64,000 bases of DNA from Cannabis sativa. Its lineage: Eukaryota > Streptophyta > Magnoliopsida > Rosales > Cannabaceae. The notes beneath the pieces are model-generated. The model made no database searches, was not told the DNA's origin, and worked only from the letters and a program-made list of their open reading frames with translations. Positions 12,601 to 22,889 of the stretch are shown piece by piece. The stretch is taken from NCBI RefSeq assembly GCF_029168945.1, contig NC_083604.1, forward strand, positions 47,239,686 through 47,303,685. The letters are read 5' to 3'. The position numbers and the translations under genes are program-made. Every line of letters starts with the position of its first letter. Positions within the stretch are counted from its first letter, which is position 1.

Positions 12601-13773
12601 TTTATTAAGGATAATGGCACTTGGGATTTAAATCAATTATCAAATTATTTTGACCATGACACTGTTGAAAGCATTCTTCATGTTCCTATTGGCGGTCATG
12701 ACAAAGCAGATTGTCTCATTTGGAAAGGAGATTCCTCGGGTCTCCTTACAGTGAAATCTGCCTATCATCTAGCCAATACCTCCTCCTTACCTCCTTCCTC
12801 TTCTAATACTAGTTTTTATAATCGATGGTGGAAATTTTTCTGGAATCAAAAACTCCCTCCTAAAATTAAAAATTTTGGTTGGCGTACCTTTCATCACATT
12901 CTACCCACTGCCTTTAATTTGTATAGGAAGAAAGTTGTTCCCTCTCCTTCTTGCTCTTTTTGTGGTGGTGCTCTAGAAACTGTAACTCATGCTCTACTTG
13001 ACTGTTCCAGGGTGAGACAGGTTTGGAAACTTTCTCCTTTATACCACTTTTATATTTCTCATAGAAATTCAGATATTAAAGATTTCATGTTGTCTGCTTA
13101 CACTGATCTTAATGCTGATGATTTCTCTTTGTTAATGTGTACTGTCTGGTCTATTTGGGAATTTAGAAATAAAAAACTTTTCAGGAATGCTAACCCCGAT
13201 GCAGGCAGTTTGGTTCAATGGATTACTACTTATTTATCTCAATACAGGGAAGCACAGGTTGGTCACACTCGTGTTGCTCCGACAGCTCAGAATTGTAACC
13301 AAGCTTCGGTTCCTCGAGTAAGGGAAGGTTCTTACCAGTTATGCACGGATGCAGCCATTAATGATAGGAATGGTAAAGTTGGGCTGGGGGCAGTTATCAA
13401 AGATTGGAATGGCCAAGTTTTAGCTGGAGTCTCAATGCCTTTCTCAGCTAAATTCGATCCTCTTATGGCTGAAGCTATGGCTCTAAGGCTGGGGTTAAAT
13501 TGGTGCTGCAATGTAAGGCTCCCACTCTCCAGCATTTGCACAGATTGCCAGCAACTGGTCTACAAAATATTTAGTCGCAAGAGAGAGCGCTCTGCTCTGG
13601 CGGATGTCATCTCAGACATCAAAAATTCCTTGTCACACCTCCCTATTGCTGCGGTCTATCATATTCCAAGGGACAGTAACATCCATGCACATCATATGGC
13701 GAAAGGAGCTTTAGGGCTTGATAAGGAATTGGTTTGGAAAGATGCTTGTCCAAATCTTCTTGTTGTAACTTGA
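9694..13773 (+). CDS. LINE ORF2: endonuclease-reverse transcriptase-RNase H
   Basis: This 1359-aa open frame has no internal stop. An APE-type endonuclease occupies about residues 1-230 (MSWNARGLG, the ME...KL acidic site, GDFN, and SDH near 215). Reverse transcriptase lies at about 480-750 with FRPISLCSTLYKI, LDMEKAFDRVEWDF, the RGLRQGDPLSPYLF box and catalytic FADD near 687. A zf-RVT-like segment follows at about 1045-1112 (PPKIKNFGWR, CSFCGGALETVTHALLDC). An RNase H domain lies at about 1215-1343 (CTDAAIN, MAEAMALRLGL, CTDCQQLV, RDSNIHAHHMA). The start is the ATG that overlaps the ORF1 stop; a second ATG follows immediately. ORF2 nicks the target, copies the RNA and removes it. All the key motifs I know for the family are present, so the protein looks competent, although ORF1 of this copy is truncated. 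Confidence 0.95.
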   Translation: MMLMSWNARGLGSPRAFRNLSLVVKNHRPSFFFVMESKLLAGQCDSFRTRLSFDCAFEVPRNGLSGGLLLFWNNDVIVNILNYSSNHIDCIVTFNDNVTTHVSCFYGSPYVSDKIHTWVLLDRLFDNAPQLPWLILGDFNDYLLIADRSSRASLPHYATINFQAFVNKYSLTPIHFVGNKFTWKHGDTFERLDWGIANEKWLHQYPHAILHHLGFYGSDHRVLKLVLADNSEYRTRNKRFLFENHWLTEPSFFTTVNSSWSSLNSGANLSPLASFLYKQDSCVQDLQTWNRSFNSLSFRIRDIDKKLNSISSHLPASPEQLAETSNLQSQLDSLLYKQELYWKQRSKVHWLRAGDKNTKFFHHKASSRKKTNFIRKLILDDGRVISSAAAIEAEICQFYSTLFHSQGSSRDAVNMILSAVNSRLTAQQVASLEAPFTSEDIKTALFQLSGDKAPGSDGLNAYFYQKNWSTLGGDLCAAILDILNNNASMASINKTLIVLIPKKSNASSLKDFRPISLCSTLYKIVSKAIANRIKPIMETIISPTQSAFLADRLIFDNILIAQEMVHAINHRKSGKVGWVGLKLDMEKAFDRVEWDFLIAILHHINFPNKLVSLIHQCLSSVSTKFSVNGNFTEEISPSRGLRQGDPLSPYLFLLCSEGLAAALRIQEQRGNFCGLSIARSAPAVSHLLFADDTLIFAKATLSSCNALQAALHLYNQATGQRVNFGKSSILFSPNTPTQISDHFYQAFGLSNRPFLSKYLGVPQCFGRSKKNSFNFILDRVSSNLRVWNRKFFSRAGKEVLLKAVIQAIPSYAMSCYKLPVSICRKIESLMAQFWWGSFGNQAKAHWKSWVSLCQSKFFGGLGFRSLIHHNQALLAKQAWRVLTTPDSIAAQILKARYFRHSSFLDASKGHSPSYSWTSLLWGRDLLKNGLIWKVGNGQNIRTLQDTWIPNLRILRCKDSASLPSERVSFFIKDNGTWDLNQLSNYFDHDTVESILHVPIGGHDKADCLIWKGDSSGLLTVKSAYHLANTSSLPPSSSNTSFYNRWWKFFWNQKLPPKIKNFGWRTFHHILPTAFNLYRKKVVPSPSCSFCGGALETVTHALLDCSRVRQVWKLSPLYHFYISHRNSDIKDFMLSAYTDLNADDFSLLMCTVWSIWEFRNKKLFRNANPDAGSLVQWITTYLSQYREAQVGHTRVAPTAQNCNQASVPRVREGSYQLCTDAAINDRNGKVGLGAVIKDWNGQVLAGVSMPFSAKFDPLMAEAMALRLGLNWCCNVRLPLSSICTDCQQLVYKIFSRKRERSALADVISDIKNSLSHLPIAAVYHIPRDSNIHAHHMAKGALGLDKELVWKDACPNLLVVT

Positions 13774-13835
13774 GTTTCATTGTCTTATCCTCTCAGTTAC
13801 AACCGTCAAAAAAAAAAAAAAAGGAAATCAACATG

Positions 13836-14493
13836 GAATAATAAAAACTTTCCAAACCTCTTTTATATATACAACAAATTTCCACGTTTTAATTTGTACC
13901 TCTCAAGGATTATTATATAGTGAATTAAAGAGAAATGCTAGAGGATTATAGTGGTGTGGTACAATTTAATATCGACTTTAATATATTTTTAATTTAATAA
14001 TTAATCAATTATTATAATAGTGAATTAATATCGACCTGACATGACACACTACTTTTAATATTATCATAAACCAACAAAAAGGTGACTACTGTATTCGGTC
14101 TACTATAAGAAACAAATATGACACGAGTCTATTCGATATATATAAATGATTAAGGCCACACACATATATAGGAAGGACTGCTTTCCACGAAAGCCACCAT
14201 ATGTTAAAACGAGCTAGAGCTACACATCCGATTACGTACGTATACAGATTACAATTTAATAAAATATAATATGCTCTTTATATATATTATATTACTATCT
14301 CAGCTGTTAGCTTGATATATATTTATATATATATAGGTTCACCTCACCAGCTACACGAATTCATATATGAAGAAAAGAAGAGAAAAACACATACAAGAGA
14401 TACAAGCCCATCATATAATATATATATATCTAACTTTTTCTACTTCCACCAATTTTGTTATTTTTTGTCTTCATTTATTTGATTCAAATTAAG
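13836..14493 (+). promoter_or_regulatory. 5' flank and leader region of gene A
   Basis: Non-coding and AT-rich. A block at about 14330-14420 resembles the flank of gene B at about 49465-49525: both have TAGG-TTCA or GCTCA, CAC-CGAATTCATATAT or CATGAATTCATATAT, ACAAGAGA and AGCCCA. Several TATATATA tracts nearby could serve as TATA elements, but I cannot choose one. The transcription start is not determined. Confidence 0.45.
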
Positions 14494-16095
14494 ATGGAAT
14501 ATTTGGATCAACGGCCCATAAAAATAGGAGTTGGCACAATAAGTACAAGGGCTTCTTCTTCTGATCATCATATTAATGATGGTGGTCTTTGTAATAATCG
14601 TTCTGAGTCCTTCCGGACGCTGGAGATGGGTGTACCGAAATCTGAATCGGCAGAGGTGAGATTAGCATGGCTTCGTTCACAAATAATTGGTGGCAATTAC
14701 GAAGTGGAATATAAGTCTCCTTTTGGAAAACGAACCATTGTCTATGCCGACCACACCGCTTCTGGCCGATCTCTTCTCTACATTGAGAATTTCATCATCA
14801 ATAATGTTCTTCCTTTCTATGGTACGGACTCAATTTACCTCTCCCCACTTCAATATTTTATAATAATACTAGTCGGCAACTACGTGTGAGTTACGTTGTT
14901 TGTTCTTTTTGTGTTTTTTTTTTAATTTTTTTTTTTCATATTAAAAAATTACATAGGTTAAGTTTTGATTATAATATTTAAATTATTACTTATATATAAT
15001 TTATACTCAAAGAAGATAATTTAGCAATCTTTTGTTTTGATTCTTCAATAGAGTATGAAGTTCTTGTACATTTCAATTTTCATTTTACCTTGATCAATTT
15101 AAGTTTGTACTATCCAACACTTTGATAACAATTTAGAAACACTTTCAATATATTTAGTATTTTCTGGAGAAATAAATTATATAAGTTAGTAGTGTTGTCA
15201 TTTATTTGACAATTTATTGTTACACTAAATGAATATATCAATTGTGGATTTATTTTTTCTATTTAAAATAATTGATATAATAATTAATAAAAATATTATA
15301 AGTTTTATTGAATTATATATTTACATAAAATATTATATTACATATGAGTAAGTTTTAAGCTCTATTTCTTTAGATAAGATGGTTAGCAACTTTATCTTTT
15401 TTTGTTTCTTCAATATAGTATACATTGAAATTCTTGTATTTTTGAGTCTTCATCTTCTCTTGATTAGCATAATTTGTAGTATCTAACAATTAGTTTACTA
15501 CTATAAATATCAAAATTTGCGACGGTCCTAAAAATGATTTTTTTCGGGGATCATCGCTAAAAAAATTAAATAACTATTGAAAACCGTCGAGAAAAATTTA
15601 GTATTCCCGACGGTTTAAAATCGCAGTAAATAAAATAAGCGACGTTTTTTAATAAAATATAATTTTTTAATAAACCCTTATGGGCAACGGTTTAATCATT
15701 AACTTTTACACACGTCCCACACTTCTAAAGTTGACTCTTTCCTCTCAGTCCTACTTATCTCATAGTTATATTTCATTAATTTTAAAAGTTTGATAATATT
15801 TTAATTAATAATAATAAAAAAGTAATTAGTAATCAAATGATGTAATAGTATGAAATATGAAGATATAAATTACATTATTAGTAGGTTTTAACAAACTTAT
15901 TAATAATTTTCATTAAAAAAAATACAAAACAACTTATTTCTGTTATTATATTTGAGTAATTTTTTTTTATTATTATAATTATTATTTTTAAAAAATAACT
16001 TCATTTCATTATTGTAGGTTTTAACAAATCTACTAATATTTTTCATTCAAAAAAACCTACTAATTATATATGTTTCTGTTATTATATTCAAGTAA

Positions 16096-16129
<34 letters not shown>

Positions 16130-19100
16130 TAATAAAATAACTTCCAAAAATACCACTAATAAACAAAAAACTTAAAGGAAAACAACTTAATAGATACATA
16201 TTCTTTAACAACAAATAGTTTCAATCAATAATTTCCATTTTTTTAAAAAAAAATCAATATTTACCAAAATATTTTGTACTCTTACCCATTCGTATTTTTC
16301 ATATATCATATTTTAATATATTTTCGTATATGCGGCTCAAGGCATACTTTCAGTTGGAGTCTTGGTTTTGGACAGACTCAGAGTTCTTGATGACTTTTCA
16401 ATCAAGTAAAAACATAATTATATAACTTGGAAGAATTGTCACTATTATTCTTGGATATGAATTACTTATTATATATATATAACTCTCTTCTTCTAACTTT
16501 TAGTGCAACATTAAGTTAATGATTTAAGGAATCTTATGAGGAATGAAAGGATATCCCGTAAAAATATATAGCAAATGGATTATATATACATATATTTGTG
16601 AAGTTGATGACAATAAATAAAAGATAGTTTGTGTGAATAGGTGTTTATTGTGAATAGTTGTACCTATATGTGGGAGGATGCAACTCTTAGTAATTTATAT
16701 TTCTGTTAAAATTAACTTTTTATTGGAGAATATTCTGTTAAAAAACATAACAATCTGTTAAATGCACAACAAAAATGGTTAAATAGCTATTTATATAATA
16801 GGTAAGATATTAACATGTCTAATAAAATAATATGGTTGCTTCTATAATTGCACCTCTTAAAAGTATTAATGATACCTTTGATCTGCTTTAACATCTAGAA
16901 TAATTAATTTTTAGTATAATTTTTTTTTTTCATATTTTACCAAATTAATTTTGACAAATAAAATTTAACAGTTAAAATTAATGTTAAAAAAAGTCTATTT
17001 TGCTATTATTCTCGTATAAAATAAAATCCTCATCCATATAACACATTGTTTAATTTTATTTATGGTGTGTTATAAATTTTTTAAATTTTACAAAATGTCT
17101 TAAATAATAATAAAATATATGACTATAAAAAAATTCACTACAAAAAATCTTATTTTTAGTCACAATAAAACTTGTGACTATAAAAGCTAGTGAAAAAATT
17201 GTGACTAATTATAAGTCATAATTCCTATGGTGTGATTAAAAGGTTCGAAGATAAAAGTATTAGAGACAAAAATTATAATTTGTTGTGACTAAATGTATTT
17301 TTAGTCATATTTAATCACAAAAAAATATATTGTGATTAAATAGTTATCACTAAAAATAGCATTTTTTTTAATAATTAATTAAAAAATTATTTTAGATACA
17401 AGAAATAAATAAAAGCATTTTTTTTTAAAGGTAAAATGAGTGCTTGTAAAATTTTCCAATTATATATTATTTTATGGATAAATAGAATTTTGAATGAATA
17501 GTCCATAGAGTTCATCCATTTACAATAATTTTGAAACATATCTATATAAATATAATATATGTATTTATATATTGAGCTCACAATTATTGGTGTCTCTAAT
17601 TTATTATAGTCAATTACATTTTGTGCAAGTTGGAAATATAAACTTATTTAATGTATACAACAACATATATTTACCATAAATATAATTTCGTTTATTCAAT
17701 ATATAAAATTTCGTTCTGACTGGTCGTTTCATATATATGATTTTTTAATTTTAGAAAATATATGTACTTAAGAAACAATAAAAATAAATAAATAAGACAA
17801 TGAAAGTAAAATAATTAAATATGTGTATACACTATAATAACGAGCCCCATACCAATGGCCTGCTTTTGATTATTTTGTTGTTTTTTCAAAATTAAAATAA
17901 ACGTTGTTTTTCACATTTTAAACAACATATTATTATATGAGCCTAATTATCATTATATACTTATATCTTATATTATATTTTTCTTATTATATTATATACC
18001 GTACGTGTGTAGGGAACACACACACGTGCGACAGTCACGTGGGTCTCCGAACGACAAAAATGGTTCATGAAGCAGGGAACTACGTGAAGAAATGTTTGGG
18101 AGGTGGAGAAGAGGATGCCCTCTTGTTTTGTGGATCAGGCACCACTGCCGCCATAAAGAGACTCCAAGAGGTTATGGGGCTTACAGTGCCATCCATACTT
18201 AGAGAAAGAGTGATGAAGAGTCTAACCAATGAAGAGAAATGGGTTGTTTTTGTTGGACCTTTTGAGCACCATTCCAACCTTCTCTCATGGCGACAAAGCT
18301 TGGCTGAAGTAGTTGAGATCGGTTTAGACCAAAATGGGTTATTAGATATGGAAACTTTAAGATTGGAGCTTGAGTCTTATAAATATGCAAATAGACCTAT
18401 TTTGGGCTCTTTCTCTGCCTGTAGTAATGTCACTGGGATTTACTCTGATACAAGAGCAATAGCCCAACTTCTTCACAAGTATGGAGGCTTTGCATGCTTT
18501 GATTTCGCAGCTAGGTACATGATCCACTTTTAACACCCAACCAAACAATTTTTGTTATTATTTTATATGTAATTACTATATATTTGTATGCAGTGGTCCA
18601 TATGTTGAGATAGAGATGAGATCGGGGGAGATGGAGGGATATGATGCTGTTTTTGTGAGCCCACACAAGTTTGTTGGTGGGCCTGGAACCCCAGGCATAC
18701 TCTTAATGAGCAAGGCCCTATATCAGCTCAGGACTTCACCCCCATCAACTTGTGGAGGTGGAACTGTTGCTTACGTTAATGGCTTCTCTGAAAAGGTAAT
18801 TAGGTTAATCAGGTACTTATAACTATTTCTATTATTGATAAAATTAAGAGTGTAGGAACTTATTTTATTTTATTTTGTTTATTTGTTTTTATATTGATTT
18901 TTTTTAAAAAAAGAAAAAAAAAACAAATGTTTGAAATTAACATCTTAAAATTCTTAAAATTCTTTTGAAAACAAAAAATGAAGTTCTTGAAATTGTGTTT
19001 TTCATTCTAATTCTAAAATATAAACACAACCAAAAAATAAACTAAGCGTACGTGTTGCAACCATTTTTTTGTTTGGAATGAATAACTTCATTATTAAACT

Positions 19101-22100
19101 ATCAAAATATCATATACCTTAAATGTATATATATAGTCAGCTTCTTAATGCTAAGTGGAGGTGTTTTCCTGTTTAGAGAAATTATATTTCAGTTTTTATC
19201 ATTATTTATAAAATTAATTTATATTTAATAAATTAAAATTATAAAATATCATTAAAATAATCAAATACGTACTAAAATATAAGGAGTAACAATAATAAAA
19301 AGATTCTCTATTTTAATCTTTTAGCTATTGAATCTTAAAAAAAAATAAAAGCATCGCATCATTAGACATGCTCTAACTACCAAACTACAAAGATGGAAGT
19401 TGCCCAAGTAATTAATTATAGAAAGAAGGTATGTGTCAGCTATAATTAATTGGGTGGCAATAACTCCCATTTACTCCACACCTACATTTTCCAAAACATG
19501 TGTTAAATAAGGTAGCTATTAGGCACCGGTGCCTAGCACCTTCTCGATATATTGACACATAGGAAGGTGATAGACACCACTAGTGTCCTTTAGCATTTCT
19601 CCTTAATATTATATGGGGTTTTTTTATTTTTACATTACAAAACAGTTCTTTTTTTTTATATATATTTTTACGAAATTCTACATAGAAATCTCTATTGCAA
19701 CTAGCGCTACAATCTATATTGCAACCAAAAAATCATCTAGAAATCCCTATTGCAACTAACGCTGCAACCGGCCAGTTTAGAAACTCAAACCGTAAATTTG
19801 AAAAAAAAAAATTAAAAAAATAGTATATGAGATAATTTCCCATATTATTTTATAACTGATTAGTAGTTTTAAATATTACCTATTAAATTAATTTGTGTGA
19901 AACTCAATATTAAAATATATCAATAATAATATATGTTATTTTTGAAAACTTCTACACCTAAAAATACTCTTTAATATTTCTCAACAAAGAAATATAAAAA
20001 CTACGTCCATGTAAAAAGATATGACAAAGTTCAACATAGTACTTCTCACCATATATATTAAATAACAATTATTAATAAATTTGTGGGTTTTTTTTATTAT
20101 TTTGTAGTATAATTATCTAATAATTTTTTTATATAAATTTATTTAATTTGTGGGATTTTTTTTTTAATATTTTACACTATAATTATCCTATTAAATTAAT
20201 TTTTTTAATGTAACTTTTTTTACTGGAGGCTACTGGCCCCATATAATATAGTGTAAGTCCCTTCCCGAATTACTTGTGAATTGTGATAATATTTGGTATT
20301 TTTTTCTTAATAAAAATAGAGTAATTTTCGGTATAAATACTTAAGTTTAATTCTAGTTGCAAATAAATATTTAAATTTGATTTTTGTCGGTAATAATACT
20401 TAAGTTATAATTCTAGAACTTTTGTAGGTACCTAACTGTTGGGTGTGTTAAGTAAATTGCCAATTCCTAATTAGTCCAAGTCATTAAATTTGTATTTTTT
20501 AAAAATAAATAATTTAAATATACCAATAAGAAAATGACACGTGGATAATAACTTAATATTTAACGGTTAGGTACCTACAAAGTTCCAAAAATATAAATTA
20601 AGTATTATTACCGCCAAAAATTAAACTTAGAGAAATTTAAGTATTTATGCCGCAAATTACTCGTAAAAATAACATATATATTATATTATGATAATTACTT
20701 GAGTAGTGCAGATGTATTAAAAATAACTTTAATTAGAGTTATTATTTTTAAAGATTTTTCATTTTTACACTTCAAAACAGTTTTTTTTTTTTGTATATTT
20801 ACGAAATTCTACATAGAAACTCCTATTGCAACTAGCGTTGCAACCTAAATTGCAACAAAAAATCGTATAGAAACTCCTATTGCAACTAGCGCTGCAACCA
20901 CTTTAGAAACCCAAACTGTAAATTTGAAAAAAAAAATTAAAAAAAATAGTATATAAGGTAATTTCTCTTATTTTTAATGTATTATTATTTTTTTATATTT
21001 ATATTTAATATTATCTTCATATTAAAAAAGAAATAAATTAGAAAATAATATTTAATATAAATATAAAATTAAACAAATCGTTTTTAATACATAAAACGAA
21101 GCATTATCCTATATTATATTATATTATAGTTAAAAATATTAGTACATATGTATGCATGAATGCAGGACACATTATATTATGAGGAGATTGAAGAAAGGGA
21201 AAATGCTGGGACACCACAAATAATACAAACAATAAGAGCAGCATTGGCCTTTTGGGTGAAAGAATACATTGGTTATGAAGTGATTGAAAAATATGAGCAT
21301 TTCTATGTAGAAAAGGCACTAAAGAGGCTTCTCCCAAATAAGAACATACAAATTTTAGGAAACACAAGTGTGAAACGACAAGCTATACTATCATTTCTCA
21401 TTTATTCCACAACAAATTCTTACCTATCAACAGACCACACTATTAAAGACGGACATGCTCATAATGAGAGAGAAGAATCCAGGCTTTACATGTGGGAAGA
21501 GACTGGCAACAATAGTGGTAAGCCTCTTCATGGAGCTTTCGTTGCAGCTCTTCTCAGTGATCTATTCGGTATCCAAGCTCGTGGTGGTTGTGCTTGTGCG
21601 GGACCCTATGGCCACACTCTGCTCGGAGTTAATGAGGCTAACTCTCATACCTATAGATCTGTTATAAAAGAGGTGACTTTACAATATTTAAATTTAAGTT
21701 TGATTTATTAATCTCTGCTGTGTAGAGACTTAGAAAAGAGGGCTTAACTAAATTAATTATATGATTAATAGGGCTACACTGGCGTGAAACCTGGATGGAC
21801 AAGAATCAGTTTTCCGTATTATATGCCCAATGAAGAATTTGAGTTCATTTTGGCAACGTTGGAATTCATAGCTACTTATGGACAACGGTTTCTGGCTCTT
21901 TATCACTTTGATTTGAGAACAGGGAACTGGACTGCCAAAGACAAGGCACTTTTATGCCTCATTAAGAATAATGCCTCCAATGTACATCAACATCATGGTG
22001 TGCCTGTAACTAATTATAATAGTACAGAGGCAAAAGAACCTAAGCATGATGGAAATGGAATTGTCACTGAGTTTGAGTTGTATTTAAAGACTGCCGTTGA

Positions 22101-22179
22101 GATTGCTGGTCACCTCCCCAAGTTCCCACCACAACGCACACTTCAGGGAGAATTTGATTTTTTGCAATTTAGGGTATAA
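14494..22179 (+). CDS. Gene A: class-V aminotransferase / cysteine desulfurase-like PLP enzyme, 5 exons, 648 aa
   Basis: Exons are 14494-14821, 18013-18514, 18594-18795, 21166-21672 and 21772-22179. All introns are GT-AG, and the sum (1947 nt) is in frame to a TAA. The fold is aminotransferase class V. DHTASGRSL (about residues 86-94) matches the substrate/PLP loop. EHHSN (194-198) carries the ring-stacking histidine. ACFDFAAS holds the pyridine-binding Asp273. SPHKFVGGPGTPG holds the Schiff-base Lys302. RGGCACAGP (483-491) places Cys488 where SufS-type desulfurases have their RxGxxCAxP nucleophile. It may therefore be a cysteine desulfurase or related C-S lyase; the substrate is unknown. No obvious transit peptide: the N-terminus is short and polar, so it is probably cytosolic. 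Introns 1 (3.19 kb) and 3 (2.37 kb) are full of repeats, whereas the matching introns of gene B are about 0.3 kb. All conserved residues and splice sites are intact. Confidence 0.88.
14822..17135. other. Intron 1 of gene A, first part: AT-rich with repeat-like segments
   Basis: No coding potential was seen. At 15520-15700 several GCGACGGT / CCGACGGTTT / GCGACGTT words recur in both orientations (for example AAACCGTCG near 15584 and CGACGGTTTAAAATCGC near 15609). This resembles subterminal repeats of a DNA transposon, but termini were not found. A (TTA/ATT)n microsatellite lies at about 16098-16130. The remainder is AT-rich filler. Confidence 0.5.
17136..17370 (+). mobile_element. CACTA (En/Spm-like) terminal fragment in intron 1
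   Basis: It begins CACTACAAAAAATCT, the usual CACTA terminal inverted repeat. About 220 bp follow in which GTGACTA / TTAGTCACA / TGTGATTAAA words alternate in both orientations, like the transposase-binding subterminal repeats of the superfamily. No opposite TTTTTTGTAGTG end was found before the intron ends, so this is a one-ended remnant or a heavily diverged short element. Confidence 0.6.
19510..19602 (-). mobile_element. Short MITE copy in intron 3 of gene A
   Basis: The right end read in reverse is GGAGAAATGCTAAAGGACAC and the left end reads GGTAGCTATTAGGCACC. These match the two ends of the longer element at 45249-45432, so this is an internally deleted copy of the same family. It lies within the intron. 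Confidence 0.6.
19619..20970 (+). repeat. Pair of ~220-bp direct repeats in intron 3 of gene A
   Basis: Copies lie at about 19619-19850 and 20748-20970. Both contain ACGAAATTCTACATAGAAA, then CTATTGCAACTAGCG, GCTGCAACC, TTTAGAAAC and AAATTTGAAAAAAAAA in the same order. Internal CTATTGCAACTA words repeat within each copy. They are diverged copies of one unclassified non-coding repeat, with a separate MITE between them. Confidence 0.7.
20319..20663. mobile_element. MITE with long terminal inverted repeats in intron 3 of gene A
   Basis: The left end GAGTAATTTTCGGTATAAAT is matched by the reverse-complemented right end GAGTAATTTGCGGCATAAAT. The inverted similarity continues inward past GGTAATAATACTTAA and GTAGGTACCTAAC. 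It is flanked by TAAAAATA on both sides (20311-20318 and 20664-20671), an 8-bp target duplication. Length is 345 bp, with no coding. The superfamily could be Mutator-like or hAT-like. Confidence 0.78.
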
Positions 22180-22777
22180 TAACTTTTAATACAACATGTC
22201 TCTAATATATTCGTTCTCAACTTAATATAATTGCTCCAAAAAAGGAGTAATATTTGTTTTGTTGCATTAATATTTTTATCCACCTTCCCTCAAATGTAAT
22301 CTGTATATATAGATGGAGTGCATGTCTCTGTCAACTCTTCACAAGTTTGCATTAAAGGCCACCATGATATGCATGTCGTTTAAGTCTTTCATTTATTATT
22401 TTTCTATTTCTTTTTTCAATAAGCAGCTTGTAATATTTAAGAAACATGTTGTCCTGAAATTTAGTACAGTGATAGCGGACCTTATTAATTGTTGATTATC
22501 ACACGTGTAAATAATAATAATAATAAATTATAAAAGTGACATAGGAATTTATAGAGGTTCGGCCCCCATGATGAACGGGTAATGACCTACTCCCCTTTTA
22601 GTTGTATTTACTCTTGAGATAAAATCATGCAGATTACAAGCTTAGACCTTATAATTTCTCGCGCGCAATGGCTCTCTTTAGTATTACAGTAGTGAGAATA
22701 AAGTGTTACAGATGAAGAACTTGTGAGATCTTGTGAAGAACTTATGAAAAACAAAATCGAATTAGTGTCTAGGAATT

Positions 22778-22873
<96 letters not shown>

Positions 22874-22889
22874 TATAGGCGTGTAGAAC
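22180..22889. other. Intergenic DNA downstream of gene A, with an (AG)43 microsatellite
   Basis: The first 300 bp are the presumed 3' UTR and flank of gene A. From about 22540 a GAGGTTCGGCCCCC-type segment looks like repeat DNA of unidentified origin. An uninterrupted AG dinucleotide tract of about 86 bp spans 22785-22870. No gene was seen. Confidence 0.6.

Larger units (their letters stand above)
8871..13835 (+). mobile_element. 5'-truncated L1-type LINE with poly(A) tail and 15-bp target duplication
   Basis: The direct repeat AAGGAAATCAACATG occurs at 8871-8885 and again at 13821-13835, directly after an A-run (13808-13822). The insertion itself is 8886 to about 13820. The 3' A tail and target-site duplication are hallmarks of target-primed reverse transcription. 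The 5' end falls inside ORF1, so the copy is truncated and lacks its own promoter and the N-terminal part of ORF1. ORF2 is fully open. The first two bases of the right repeat could belong to the tail, giving a duplication of 13-15 bp. Confidence 0.92.

Noticed and set aside
17937..18012. Upstream extension of the gene A exon 2 reading frame to an ATG at 17937
   Set aside because: The frame before 18013 is the end of intron 1 (TGTGTAG acceptor). Joining exon 1 to 18013 restores the FYG-NTHT sequence seen identically in gene B.
14494..22179. Gene A as a pseudogene because of its very long introns
   Set aside because: All five exons join in frame with GT-AG junctions and every conserved residue is present, so there is no sequence reason to call it dead.
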